Of a DNA stretch of 64,000 nt, positions 50,062-58,293 are shown piece after piece. The stretch comes from Lentzea flava. Lineage in GTDB: Bacteria; Actinomycetota; Actinomycetes; Mycobacteriales; Pseudonocardiaceae. The translations under genes were made by a program, and so were the position numbers. Under the pieces are notes generated by a model, which saw only the letters and a program-made list of their open reading frames with translations, was not told the DNA's origin and did no database searches. Numbering within the stretch: the first letter of the stretch is position 1; every line of letters starts with the position of its first letter. The stretch is from contig NZ_BMRE01000008.1 in assembly GCF_014648475.1 (NCBI RefSeq), positions 176,988 through 240,987 on the forward strand, in the 5' to 3' direction.

Positions 50062-51192
50062 ATGGACGTCGTCGAGGTTCTCGATGCTCTCGCCTATCAC
50101 GAGAAACAAGTCGCCTATCATCAGGCGCAGGGTTTGTGGATTCTCGCGGATTACGCCCTCGCGTGTGAGGGTGAGGAGTTCTTCGACGCCGAGATCGCCG
50201 CCGCGATGCACTGGACCTCGGCCTGGACGTCCCACCAGATCGCTCTGGCGCTGGACTTGGCCTCCAAGCTGCCGCGCACGCTGGACGCCCTGGAGAAGGG
50301 TGAGATCGACCTGTACAAGGCTCGCGTCCTGCACGACTCGACGATGCCGTTGTCGGCGGATCTGGCGGCGCAGGTGGAGGAGCGGGTGCTGGCGCGGGCC
50401 GAGGGCAGGACGGGTGCGCAGGTGCGGCGGCTGGCCAGTCGGGTGGTGATGCGCGTCGACCCGGACGGCCACCGGGACCGGGCCGAGACGCGCAAGGCTC
50501 AGCGCTGCACCGGCGTCGACCCGCAGGCCGACCAGATGGCGCGGTTGTGGGCGTATCTGCCGCTGGAGCGGGCCGCGGCGTGTTACGACCGCGTCGACAC
50601 CATCGCTCGCAGCGTCTACACCGCCGAGGATCCGCGGACGCTGGATCAGGTCCGCGCGGACGTGGTGGCGGATTTGTTGCTGGCCACGCCGGACAAGACC
50701 AGCGCGGTGAAGGTCGAGCTGTACGTGACCGTCTCCGCCGCCACCCTCATGGGCCTGTCCGAGCAGCCGGGGGAGCTGGCCGGGTACGGTCCGATCACCG
50801 CCGACCTGGCGCGGGAGCTGGCCGCCGACGCGACCTGGCGGCGCCTGCTCACCGATCCGGTCACCGGCGAAGCTCTGGAGTTCGGCACCAGCACCTACCG
50901 GCCCCCGGCGAAGTTGCGGCGGTTCGTGTGGGTGCGGGATCGGACGTGCCGGTTCCCGGGTTGTATGCGGCCCGCGCACAAGTCCGAGCTCGACCACACG
51001 GTGCCGTTCCCGCAAGGGCCGACGTCGGAGGCCAATCTCGGCGCGTTCTGCGGCTACCACCACAAGGTCAAGCACCGCACGGCCTGGGAAGTCGGCCAGC
51101 CCACGCCCGGCAGGTTCCAGTTCCGCAGCCCGGCGGGGAAGACCTACCGGCGAGAACCGGAACCGGTTTTCGACGACCCGCCACCGTTCTAG
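50062..51192 (+). CDS. DUF222/HNH endonuclease (13E12 repeat family)
   Basis: 376 aa. N-terminal DUF222 helical domain (LDALAYHEKQVAYHQAQGLWILADY; TSHQIALALDLASKLPRTLDAL) and a C-terminal HNH nuclease motif: CRFPGCMRPAHKSELDHTVPF, then SEANLGAFCGYHHKVKH. The two Cys and His/His pattern is complete, so a metal-dependent nuclease is expected. The family is highly repeated in actinobacterial genomes and related to the mycobacterial REP13E12 repeats; its biological role is open. This copy sits inside a 95-bp inverted repeat with tandem repeats on its 3' side, which suggests a small mobile or formerly mobile unit. Confidence 0.9.
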   Translation: MDVVEVLDALAYHEKQVAYHQAQGLWILADYALACEGEEFFDAEIAAAMHWTSAWTSHQIALALDLASKLPRTLDALEKGEIDLYKARVLHDSTMPLSADLAAQVEERVLARAEGRTGAQVRRLASRVVMRVDPDGHRDRAETRKAQRCTGVDPQADQMARLWAYLPLERAAACYDRVDTIARSVYTAEDPRTLDQVRADVVADLLLATPDKTSAVKVELYVTVSAATLMGLSEQPGELAGYGPITADLARELAADATWRRLLTDPVTGEALEFGTSTYRPPAKLRRFVWVRDRTCRFPGCMRPAHKSELDHTVPFPQGPTSEANLGAFCGYHHKVKHRTAWEVGQPTPGRFQFRSPAGKTYRREPEPVFDDPPPF

Positions 51193-51320
51193 ACCACGGC
51201 CACCGGCCACGCAGGGTTGCGATCCAGGGAAATCTCCGGATCGCAGCCCTCTTCGGCGACCCTTCACTCAACCGCAAGCCGAACAACCCAGATCTCACAA
51301 GGGAAATCCCCGCTCGTGGC
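51193..51320. other. Gap 3' of the HNH gene
   Basis: Holds a diverged sequence resembling the 67-bp units that follow (GTTGCGATCCAGGGAAATC, CGCAGCCCTCTTCGGCGACC). No gene visible. Confidence 0.4.
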
Positions 51321-51478
51321 GACCACCTACGCGACCGGCAGCCGGAAATCCGAAGGCGCATCTCTGGAACGCAACCCGCGCCTTGGTGACCATCTACGCA
51401 ACCGGCAGCCAAAACTCCCAAGGCACATCTCCAAATCGCAACCCGCGCCCTGGTGACCACCTACGCGACCGGCGCCTG
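51321..51478 (+). repeat. 67-bp tandem repeat, two full copies and a partial third
   Basis: Units start at 51321, 51388 and 51455, each opening GACCAYCTACGCRACCGGC and containing ACGCAACCCGCGCCYTGGT-like ends. The period is exactly 67 bp. The opening motif recurs at 51507 inside the right inverted repeat and, inverted, in the left one. Confidence 0.75.
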
Positions 51479-51491
51479 CCGCACGGCACCT

Positions 51492-51586
51492 GACCACGCC
51501 CCGCAACCACTTACGCAACCCAGCCACAGAAATTCGGTCCGGCACACGCCCGACGAAGGAGGGCATGTGCCGGGTCGGCGAAGCCG
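51492..51586 (-). repeat. Right 95-bp inverted repeat of the HNH element
   Basis: Reverse-complement partner of 49803-49897; the four mismatches cluster at its inner half. No clear short target duplication is seen outside the two ends. Confidence 0.8.
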
Positions 51587-51652
51587 CCCAACACCAACCG
51601 CCGCCCGCCAACGCAACCGCCCCTGGAACCCGCGCCCGTCAGCGCCAGTACC

Positions 51653-52057
51653 TCAGACCGGATGCCGAGCGATCAACACCATCGCATCCAGCACCCGCCA
51701 CCAATCCTGCTCCCCGGCCTCCACCACAGCCCCCACAGCAGCCAACGCGGCAACCACATCCGCAGGATCGGCCCCGAGCTCATCCACCACCCGCCGAAAC
51801 CGCTCACTCCGCCGCACCCGCACCAGCGACGGCGGCACAGGCACGGGCGCAGACTCCTCCCCGCCCCCGAACGAGATGCGCAACTCGGTCCCCAACGCCC
51901 CAGCCAACCGAGCAAGGGCACCAGTGGTCGGATTCCCCCGCCCGTTCTCGAGGTTCGCGATGTAGGGCACAGAAAGCCCGGCATCAGCGGCAACCGAGGC
52001 AACGGTCCGCCCGCTGGCCTGACGAAGAGCACGAAGCGCAGGTCCGAGTGAGTCCAC
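51653..52057 (-). CDS. XRE-family regulator
   Basis: 134 aa. Helix-turn-helix at residues 5-60 (LGPALRALRQASGRTVASVAADAGLSVPYIANLENGRGNPTTGALARLAGAL) and a helical C-terminal part (RRVVDELGADPADVVAALAAVGAVVEAGEQDWWRVLDAM). GTG start at 52057, divergent from an MFS transporter gene with 48 bp between starts. Two 12-bp direct repeats in that gap are probable binding sites. A local repressor of the exporter is the simplest reading. Confidence 0.88.
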   Translation of the reverse strand: MDSLGPALRALRQASGRTVASVAADAGLSVPYIANLENGRGNPTTGALARLAGALGTELRISFGGGEESAPVPVPPSLVRVRRSERFRRVVDELGADPADVVAALAAVGAVVEAGEQDWWRVLDAMVLIARHPV

Positions 52058-52062
52058 GCCAA

Positions 52063-52104
52063 CTATCTTGACAGAACACCTCCAATCCGTCCCTATCCTG
52101 ACAG
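52063..52104. promoter_or_regulatory. Paired XRE binding sites in the XRE/MFS promoter
   Basis: CTATCTTGACAG (52063-52074) and CTATCCTGACAG (52093-52104): 11 of 12 identical, 30 bp apart (about three helical turns). The second ends one base before the MFS ATG, so the transcript is leaderless or the site blocks initiation directly. Confidence 0.65.
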
Positions 52105-52105
52105 C

Positions 52106-53302
52106 ATGGCAATCTGGGGGACGAGGGACTTCCGCTTCCTGTGGGGCGGACGAGCGATCAGCCTGCTCGGCTCGTGGCTGCTGGTAGTGGCGGTACCGGC
52201 TCACATGTACGCACTGACCGGCTCGGTGTTCGCGACCGGCATGACACTGGCAGCGGAGTACCTGCCGCCACTCCTGCTCGGCCCGGTGGCCGGGATCCTC
52301 GTCGACAGGTGGGACCGCCGGCGGGTGATGATCACAGCGGACGTCCTCCGCGCAGGAGCCGTCGCGTTCATGTTCATCGGCACACCGACCGCGATCTACG
52401 CGGCAGTCGTGGCGGAAAGCGTTGGGGCAGTGGTGTTCCGCCCCGCCGCCCAAGCCCACGTGCCGGCGGTGGTGGGCACCGGTCGGACCTTGACGAGCGC
52501 CAACTCGTGGAACGCCGTCACCGACGGTGTCGTGCGTTTGGTGGGACCGCCGCTCGGCGGAGTTCTGTTCGCGTGGGCCGGTTTCGAAGTCCTGATAGGA
52601 CTGGACGTGGCGAGCTACCTGATCTCCGCCGCCGCGATCGCCTGCACGAGAAGACGCCCCGGCCCGAAGGCCAACCGCCAGAAGCCGGCGCTGACGAAGC
52701 CGGGCCGGTTGGAACGGAGGCTGCTGCCGCTCACCGGCGTGTTCCTCGCGGCCAACGCGGCGTTGAGCGCGTTGCTGGTGCCGTTCGGCATGAGAAACCT
52801 CGGTGGCAGCACCCAGATCGGTCTCGTGCTGTCGGCGCTCGGTGCCGGATTCCTGGCCGGGGCGGTGCTGGTGCGGTGGTCGGACCGGCTGCAGCTGAGG
52901 ACGGTGCTGGCCGGAGCGCAGCTGGCGACGGCGGGCGGGTTCGCGTTGCTGTTCAGCGCGCGAGAGCTCGGTGTGGCGGTGGTCGCCGCGGTGGTCATCG
53001 GTGCGTTCGGGTCGGTCACGGTGGTGGCGCCGCAGATCGCGGTGCAGAGGAGCGTGGACAACGATCAGCTCGGGCGGGTCAGTGCGGTCTTTCTCGCGGT
53101 GGAGGCGTTGGCGACGCTCATCGGGGCGATCGTCGGGCCTTGGGTGGCGCAGAGCGTGTCGCTGCACTTCGCGGCGATGGGTGCGGCTGTGATCGCGGCG
53201 GTGGGGGCTTTGGTCGGCGCTGTGACCGTTCCTCGGGTTATGCTCCCGGCAAAACGCTCAAACGAACAGGCGGACTCCCCATGCGTGAACCCGGTGAGGT
53301 GA
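52106..53302 (+). CDS. MFS exporter
   Basis: 398 aa, 12 predicted helices. Begins MAIWGTRDFRFLWGGRAISLLGSWLL, loop 2-3 motif GILVDRWDRRRV and FRPAAQAHVPAVVGTGRTL, typical of drug-exporter MFS_3 proteins. No ribosome-binding site precedes the ATG, fitting leaderless translation. Its 3' end overlaps the start of the next regulator gene by 22 nt. Likely repressed by the divergent XRE protein. Confidence 0.88.
   Translation: MAIWGTRDFRFLWGGRAISLLGSWLLVVAVPAHMYALTGSVFATGMTLAAEYLPPLLLGPVAGILVDRWDRRRVMITADVLRAGAVAFMFIGTPTAIYAAVVAESVGAVVFRPAAQAHVPAVVGTGRTLTSANSWNAVTDGVVRLVGPPLGGVLFAWAGFEVLIGLDVASYLISAAAIACTRRRPGPKANRQKPALTKPGRLERRLLPLTGVFLAANAALSALLVPFGMRNLGGSTQIGLVLSALGAGFLAGAVLVRWSDRLQLRTVLAGAQLATAGGFALLFSARELGVAVVAAVVIGAFGSVTVVAPQIAVQRSVDNDQLGRVSAVFLAVEALATLIGAIVGPWVAQSVSLHFAAMGAAVIAAVGALVGAVTVPRVMLPAKRSNEQADSPCVNPVR
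53253..53264. promoter_or_regulatory. Operator upstream of the DeoR/LacI-type regulator
   Basis: AACGCTCAAACG, the reverse complement of CGTTTGAGCGTT, differs by one base from the site at 54292-54303. It lies 16 nt before the regulator ATG, inside the MFS gene end. Confidence 0.6.
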
Positions 53303-54309
53303 GGCGGCAGCGGATTCTCGCCGTCGTTGCGTCGCGGGGCTCGGTCAAGGTGAGCGATCTGGCCGGGGAGCTCGACGTTTCGATCGTCACGATCCGGCGT
53401 GACGTCGAGGAGCTGGCCAGGCTCGGCAAGGTGCGCAGGGGCCACGGCGTCGTGCGGTCGTTGACGCCGGTTGAGCGGCCGCAGCCGGTCACGGCGGCGA
53501 ACGGTGCGGTGGCGCTGGTCGTGCCGGAGCGGCACGCGTACCTGTACGAGACGATGAACGGTGCCCGCAAGGCTCTCGAAGAAGCGGGCATGCGGGTCGT
53601 GCTGCACATCGCGCCGCAGGTCAAAGGTGCGGAGAAACCGATCGTCGAACGAGCGCTCGCCGAACCGGTGCAAGGTCTGCTGATCGCACCGCGGTGGCGC
53701 ACGGTCGAGGAAGAGCAGAACGACGACTGGCTCGCGGACACCGGCGTGCCGACGGTGCTGATGGAACGCAGGCCGGGCGGACGGCTTCGCGCGCTGAACT
53801 CGGTCTGCTCCGACCACTGGTACGGCGTGCACCTGGCCGTGAAGCACCTGACCGATCTCGGCCACACGAGGATCGTGCTGGCCGCGCGCGACGACAGCCC
53901 GACGGCGAGAGCGCTCAGGACGGCGTTCAAGGAGATCTCCCGGGATCTCGATGACGCGATCACGGTCCGCAGCTCGCCGGACGCCGGCCTCGTCAGCGTG
54001 CTGCGGGCGCACCGGGCGACGGCGACGATCCTGCACGGCGACGTCGACGCGTTGATGCTGGTCCAGCAGCTGACGGAGGCCGGGATCAAGGTGCCGGGCA
54101 GGTGTTCGGTGGTGGCGTACGACGACGTGGTCGCGGCGCTCGGCAGCATCCCGCTCACGGCGGTCGCGCCGCCGAAGACCGAGGTCGGGCAGGTGGCGGC
54201 CCAGTTGCTGCTGCGGCAGCTGCGCAGCCCCGGTCAGAGCACCGAACGCATCGAGTTGCTGCCCGAGTTGAAGGTCCGGTCATCGACTGAGCGTTTGAAC
54301 GTTTCTTGA
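53281..54309 (+). CDS. Transcriptional regulator with DeoR-type HTH and LacI-type sensor
   Basis: 342 aa. N-terminal DeoR winged helix (RRQRILAVVASRGSVKVSDLAGELDVSIVTIRRDVEEL) joined to a periplasmic-binding-protein-like sensor as in LacI/GalR proteins (ALVVPERHAYLYETMNGARKALEEAG; HYGV-like WYGVHLAVKHLTDLGHTRIVL; SVVAYDDVVAALGSIPLTAVAPPKTEVGQ). This hybrid occurs in actinobacterial sugar operons. Directly upstream of a sugar ABC operon, with near-identical candidate operators in front of both itself and the operon. A sugar or sugar acid from the operon is the likely inducer. Confidence 0.88.
   Translation: MREPGEVRRQRILAVVASRGSVKVSDLAGELDVSIVTIRRDVEELARLGKVRRGHGVVRSLTPVERPQPVTAANGAVALVVPERHAYLYETMNGARKALEEAGMRVVLHIAPQVKGAEKPIVERALAEPVQGLLIAPRWRTVEEEQNDDWLADTGVPTVLMERRPGGRLRALNSVCSDHWYGVHLAVKHLTDLGHTRIVLAARDDSPTARALRTAFKEISRDLDDAITVRSSPDAGLVSVLRAHRATATILHGDVDALMLVQQLTEAGIKVPGRCSVVAYDDVVAALGSIPLTAVAPPKTEVGQVAAQLLLRQLRSPGQSTERIELLPELKVRSSTERLNVS
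54292..54303. promoter_or_regulatory. Operator upstream of the sugar ABC operon
   Basis: CGTTTGAACGTT contains the dyad CGTT-TG-AACG and matches the regulator-promoter site at 11 of 12 bases. It overlaps the last codons of the regulator gene, about 40 bp before the binding-protein start. Confidence 0.6.
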
Positions 54310-54342
54310 CGCTAAACCGATCAGGCGATCAGGATGCGAACC

Positions 54343-55641
54343 ATGCGCCTGAGTCGTCGCACCTTCCTCGCGGCGGGCCTCACGGCACCACTGGCGGCCT
54401 GTTCCACTCCGCAACGCCGCGGTGCCGGGGGCCCGGTCGAGATCACGTTCTGGTCGGCCCTGCGCGGTAGCCAGCAGGTCGTCGACGCGTTCAACTCCTC
54501 GCAGAACCGGATCAGGGTGATCTTCCAGCAGATCCCCTCCGGCCTGCAGGGCGGCTACGTGAAGCTCAGCAACGCCGCCCGCGCCGGCAACGCACCCGAC
54601 GTCGCGACCATCGAGTATCCGCAGGTGCCCGGCTTCGCCATCGACGGCGTCGCACGGGACATCACCGACCTCGTCACCGACGGCCTGAGGCGGAAGCTGC
54701 TTCCTCAGGCGCTCAAGCTGACCACGTTCGACAACCGGATGTTCAGCGTCCCGCTCGACATCGAGCCGATGGTGCTGCACTACCGCGCCGACCTCTTCGA
54801 GCAGCTGGGGCTGCGGGTGCCACGAACGTGGGACGAGTTCGCCGAGCTCGCGAAAACCGTGCGGGACAAGGACTCCGCGAAGCGGCTCGTGCTGTTCCCG
54901 ACCGACGGCGCCATGCAGTTCGCGTGCTGGGCGTGGCAGGCGGGCGCGAAGTGGTTCGACACGGCCGGCGGCACGTGGCGCGTCACCATGACCGACGAGC
55001 CGACGAGGAAGGTCGCCGCCTACTGGCAGCGGCTCATCGACGACGACCTGGTGTTCCGCAACGCCGTCGAGAGCAGGCAGTCCGACGCGCAGATCGGCCA
55101 GGGCCTCGTCGTCACCAGGCTGACCGGCGCGTGGGACGCCGGTGCGCAGATGCGGGCGCGGCCGGGGCAGAAGGGCAAGTGGCGCATCGCTCCCATGCCT
55201 GTCTGGGACGAACCGGTGGTGGGCACGCACGGCGGGTCGACGTTCGCGGTCACCAAGGACTGCGCGCAGCCCGAAGCCGCGATGGAGTTCATCGAATGGC
55301 AGGTCAGCCACCCCGCCGCGCTCACCGCCCGGCTGAAGAGCGGCACCAGCAGCCAGTACCCGGTGGCACCGGGCCTCGTCGAGACCGGCAGCAAGGCGTT
55401 CCCGCGCGAGTACTACGGCGGGCAGGACGTCTACCAGCTGTTCAAGCAGGAAGCCGACAAGGTGCGGGACGGCTGGGTGTGGGGACCGCGGATGAGCGCG
55501 ACGCAGCGGGTGATGCAGGACGGGTTCGCCAGGGCGGGCGCCGGCCGGACCACCCTGATCGAGGCCGTGCGGGAGGCCCAGAAAGGCACCATGCCCGACC
55601 TCAAGGCACTCGGACTGTCCACTGAGGAGGGAGAGCGGTGA
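54343..55641 (+). CDS. Sugar ABC transporter substrate-binding lipoprotein
   Basis: 432 aa. Tat-type lipoprotein signal (RLSRRTFLAAGLTAPLAAC) with lipobox LAAC. Extracellular solute-binding protein family 1 features: VEITFWSALRGSQQVVDAFN, NAPDVATIEYPQVPGF, VPLDIEPMVLHYRADLFEQLGL and TWDEFAELAKTV. Delivers an oligosaccharide or sugar derivative to the two permeases downstream. ATG 54343 preferred over 54334 because AGG lies at proper distance. Its stop overlaps the first permease start (GTGA). Confidence 0.92.
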   Translation: MRLSRRTFLAAGLTAPLAACSTPQRRGAGGPVEITFWSALRGSQQVVDAFNSSQNRIRVIFQQIPSGLQGGYVKLSNAARAGNAPDVATIEYPQVPGFAIDGVARDITDLVTDGLRRKLLPQALKLTTFDNRMFSVPLDIEPMVLHYRADLFEQLGLRVPRTWDEFAELAKTVRDKDSAKRLVLFPTDGAMQFACWAWQAGAKWFDTAGGTWRVTMTDEPTRKVAAYWQRLIDDDLVFRNAVESRQSDAQIGQGLVVTRLTGAWDAGAQMRARPGQKGKWRIAPMPVWDEPVVGTHGGSTFAVTKDCAQPEAAMEFIEWQVSHPAALTARLKSGTSSQYPVAPGLVETGSKAFPREYYGGQDVYQLFKQEADKVRDGWVWGPRMSATQRVMQDGFARAGAGRTTLIEAVREAQKGTMPDLKALGLSTEEGER

Positions 55642-56516
55642 GGAGCAAGCTCGCCTGCGCCGTCCTGATGGCGCCGTTCTTCCTGTTGCTCACAGCGGTT
55701 TTCCTGGTACCCGTCGGCACGGCGGTGTGGCTGAGCTTCTTCGGCGCCGACCAGCCCGGTCTGGGCTTCGGCCCGGAACGCACGGTGTTCGTCGGCCTGC
55801 GCAGCTACGTCGCGGTGCTCAGCGATCCCACGTTCCTTAACAGCATGCTGACCGTCGTGCTGTACTGCCTGATCTACATCCCGCTGATGGTCGTCGGCGC
55901 GCTCACCCTCGCCCTCCTGCTGGACTCCGGCGTGGCGAAGCTCAGGAGCTGGGCGCAGATGGGTCTCTACCTCCCGCACGCCGTCCCCGGCATCATCGCC
56001 GCGCTGATCTGGCTCTACCTCTACACGCCGGGCATCAGCCCGATCATCGACCTCTTCGCGAAGGCGGACATCAGGATCAACTTCCTCGGCGTGGACACGG
56101 TGTTGCCGTCCATCGTGAACATCGCGCTGTGGAGCAACCTCGGCTACAACATGGTGATCTTCTACGCCGCCCTGCAGGCCGTGCCGCGCGAGGTGCTGGA
56201 GGCGGCGGTGGTCGACGGCGCGGGACCGGTCAAGCAGGCCGTCCGGATCAAGGCGCCGCTGGTCAGGGCCGCGATCGTGACCGTCACGATGTTCACCCTC
56301 ATCTGGGCGTTGCAGCTGTTCACCGAGCCGGTGCTGCTGAACCAGTCGTCCCCGATGATCAGCGCCAGGTTCTCGCCGAGCATGTACATCTACGACGCCG
56401 CCTTCACCCGCAACAACTACGGCCTCGCCGCGGCCGCGTCGGTGATCCTGCTGGCGTTCACGATCGCGCTGTCCTACGGCGTCACCCGCTGGACGAACAG
56501 GAGGGCCGCCCGATGA
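55638..56516 (+). CDS. Sugar ABC transporter permease (MalF type)
   Basis: 292 aa, six helices. Contains the MalF/UgpA-like LRSYVAVLSDPTFLNSMLTVVLYCLIYIP and the EAA loop EVLEAAVVDGAGPVKQAVRIKAPLVR that docks on the ATPase. Starts at GTG 55638 overlapping the binding-protein stop, and its stop overlaps the second permease ATG by 4 nt. No ATPase gene is in the operon, so a shared MsmK-like ATPase encoded elsewhere must energise it. Confidence 0.93.
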   Translation: MRSKLACAVLMAPFFLLLTAVFLVPVGTAVWLSFFGADQPGLGFGPERTVFVGLRSYVAVLSDPTFLNSMLTVVLYCLIYIPLMVVGALTLALLLDSGVAKLRSWAQMGLYLPHAVPGIIAALIWLYLYTPGISPIIDLFAKADIRINFLGVDTVLPSIVNIALWSNLGYNMVIFYAALQAVPREVLEAAVVDGAGPVKQAVRIKAPLVRAAIVTVTMFTLIWALQLFTEPVLLNQSSPMISARFSPSMYIYDAAFTRNNYGLAAAASVILLAFTIALSYGVTRWTNRRAAR

Positions 56517-57346
56517 CCCTGCTCGGCCGGACCACCGTCAACCTGGTCGTCGGCATCTCGGTGCTCTACACCCTGCTGCCGGTGCTGTGGCTGCTGCTCG
56601 CCGCCACCAAGAACGTCGACGCCCTGTTCCAGAGCGATCTGTTGTCGCTGGGCGACTTCTCGTTCACCGACAACGTCAAGAACCTCTTCGCGATGGACAA
56701 GGGCCTCTACAGCCGCTGGTACCTCAACAGCGTCCTGTACGCGGTCGTCGGCGCCGCCGCGAGCGCCTTCATCTCGGTCGCGTGCGGCTACGCCTTCGAC
56801 AAGTACTCGTTCCGGCACAAGGAGAAGCTCTTCGGGCTCGTGCTGGCCGCCGTGATGGTGCCGCAGACGGTCCTGGCGCTCCCGCTGTACCTGATGGCGT
56901 CCGAAGCCGGGCTGGTGAACACGTTCTGGGCCGTGTTCATCCCCGTGCTGTTCAACCCGTTCGGCGTCTACCTCGGCCGGATCTTCAGCCAGGGCTACGT
57001 TCCCGACGAGGTGCTGGAGGCCGCCCGCATCGACGGCGCGGGCGACCTCGCGACGTACTTCAGGGTCGCGCTGCGGATGCTCGGCCCCGGTGTGGTCACG
57101 GTGTTCCTGTTCCAGCTCACCGCGATCTGGAACAACTTCTTCCTGCCGATGGTCATGCTGTCCGACCAGAAGCTGTACCCGGTGAGCCTCGGGCTCTACC
57201 AGTGGAACAGCGCGGCGAGCGTGTCGCCGGAGTACTACCCGGTGGTGATCACGGGCTCGCTGCTCGCGGTGCTGCCGCTGATCCTGGCGTTCCAGCTGCT
57301 GCAACGGTTCTGGCGGGCCGGCCTGACTGCGGGAGCGGTCAAGTGA
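56513..57346 (+). CDS. Sugar ABC transporter permease (MalG type)
   Basis: 277 aa, six helices. MalG-like features: WYLNSVLYAVVGAAASAFISVACGYAFDKY, VPQTVLALPLYLMASEAGLVNTFWAV and the EAA loop EVLEAARIDGAGDLATYFRVALRML. ATG 56513 overlaps the upstream stop (ATGA), and its own stop overlaps the dehydrogenase GTG. Partner of the MalF-type permease. Confidence 0.93.
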   Translation: MTLLGRTTVNLVVGISVLYTLLPVLWLLLAATKNVDALFQSDLLSLGDFSFTDNVKNLFAMDKGLYSRWYLNSVLYAVVGAAASAFISVACGYAFDKYSFRHKEKLFGLVLAAVMVPQTVLALPLYLMASEAGLVNTFWAVFIPVLFNPFGVYLGRIFSQGYVPDEVLEAARIDGAGDLATYFRVALRMLGPGVVTVFLFQLTAIWNNFFLPMVMLSDQKLYPVSLGLYQWNSAASVSPEYYPVVITGSLLAVLPLILAFQLLQRFWRAGLTAGAVK

Positions 57347-58293
57347 GGGCCGCGGCGGCGATGTCCGCGGACGCCGCCGCCACCGTTCTCGCACCGGTGC
57401 TCGGCGAGCTGCGGTCGATCTGCGACTTCGGCCCGGTGACCGGGAACCTCGACGAGCTCCCGGACATCGACCTGCTGGTCACCGGCTGGGGCTGCCCGCC
57501 GATCACCGCGGCGGCGCTGGAACGGTTGCCGAGCCTCAAGGCCGTCGTGCACACCGCCGGTTCCGTCAAGGGCTTCGTCACCGACGCCTGCTGGGAACGC
57601 GGCATCGCCGTGTCCTCGGCGGCTGCGGCGAACGCGTTGCCCGTCGCCGAGTACACGGTCGCGATGATCCTCTTGAGCGGCAAGCGCGTGCTGGAACGAG
57701 CGCGCGACTACAAGGCCACCCAACGGATCGGCCACTACGACATCCCTCCTGCCGTCGGCAACTACGGCGCCACCATCGGCATCCTGTCCGCGTCGATGAT
57801 CGGTCGCCGGGTGATCGAGCTGCTGCGGCCGCACGACTTCCACGTGCTGGTGCACGACCCTTTCGTGACCGAAGTGGACGGTGCCGAGTCCGTGGGCCTC
57901 GCCGAGCTGTTCGCGCGCAGCGACGTGGTGAGCGTGCACACGCCGTTGCTGCCGGAGACCACGGGACTGGTGAGCCGCGAGCTCCTCGGGCTGCTCAGGG
58001 ACGACGCCGTGCTGATCAACACCGCCCGCGGCGCGATCGTCGACCAGGACGCGCTGGCCGTCGAGGCCGGCCGGATCCGGGCCGTGCTCGACGTGACCGA
58101 TCCCGAGGTGCTGCCCGCGGACCACCCGTTGTGGCGCAACGAGAACGTGCTGATCACACCCCACCTGGCCGGGTCGCAGGGCAACGAGTGGGTCCGCCTC
58201 GCCCGTCACGCGGTCGCCGAGGTGCGCAGGTGGGCCGCCGGTCAACCGTTCTCGACGCCGGTGTCCGCTGAGCGAAGGGAACGCATCGCGTGA
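57343..58293 (+). CDS. D-2-hydroxyacid dehydrogenase family protein
   Basis: 316 aa. NAD domain with a degenerate dinucleotide motif (TIGILSASMIGRRVIELL, with Ser/Ala where most have GxGxxG). Catalytic Arg is in LINTARGAIVD, an acidic residue in LDVTDPEVLPADHPL and the His in ITPHLAGSQG. Likely oxidises or reduces a 2-hydroxy/keto acid derived from the imported sugar. GTG 57343 overlaps the permease stop; ATG 57361 is an alternative. Its stop overlaps the DUF2264 gene start (GTGA), so all five genes form one tight operon. Confidence 0.9.
   Translation: MRAAAAMSADAAATVLAPVLGELRSICDFGPVTGNLDELPDIDLLVTGWGCPPITAAALERLPSLKAVVHTAGSVKGFVTDACWERGIAVSSAAAANALPVAEYTVAMILLSGKRVLERARDYKATQRIGHYDIPPAVGNYGATIGILSASMIGRRVIELLRPHDFHVLVHDPFVTEVDGAESVGLAELFARSDVVSVHTPLLPETTGLVSRELLGLLRDDAVLINTARGAIVDQDALAVEAGRIRAVLDVTDPEVLPADHPLWRNENVLITPHLAGSQGNEWVRLARHAVAEVRRWAAGQPFSTPVSAERRERIA

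Noticed and set aside
51321..51478. CRISPR-like array
   Set aside because: The 67-bp units are contiguous, diverged tandem repeats without unique spacers, and no cas gene is present.
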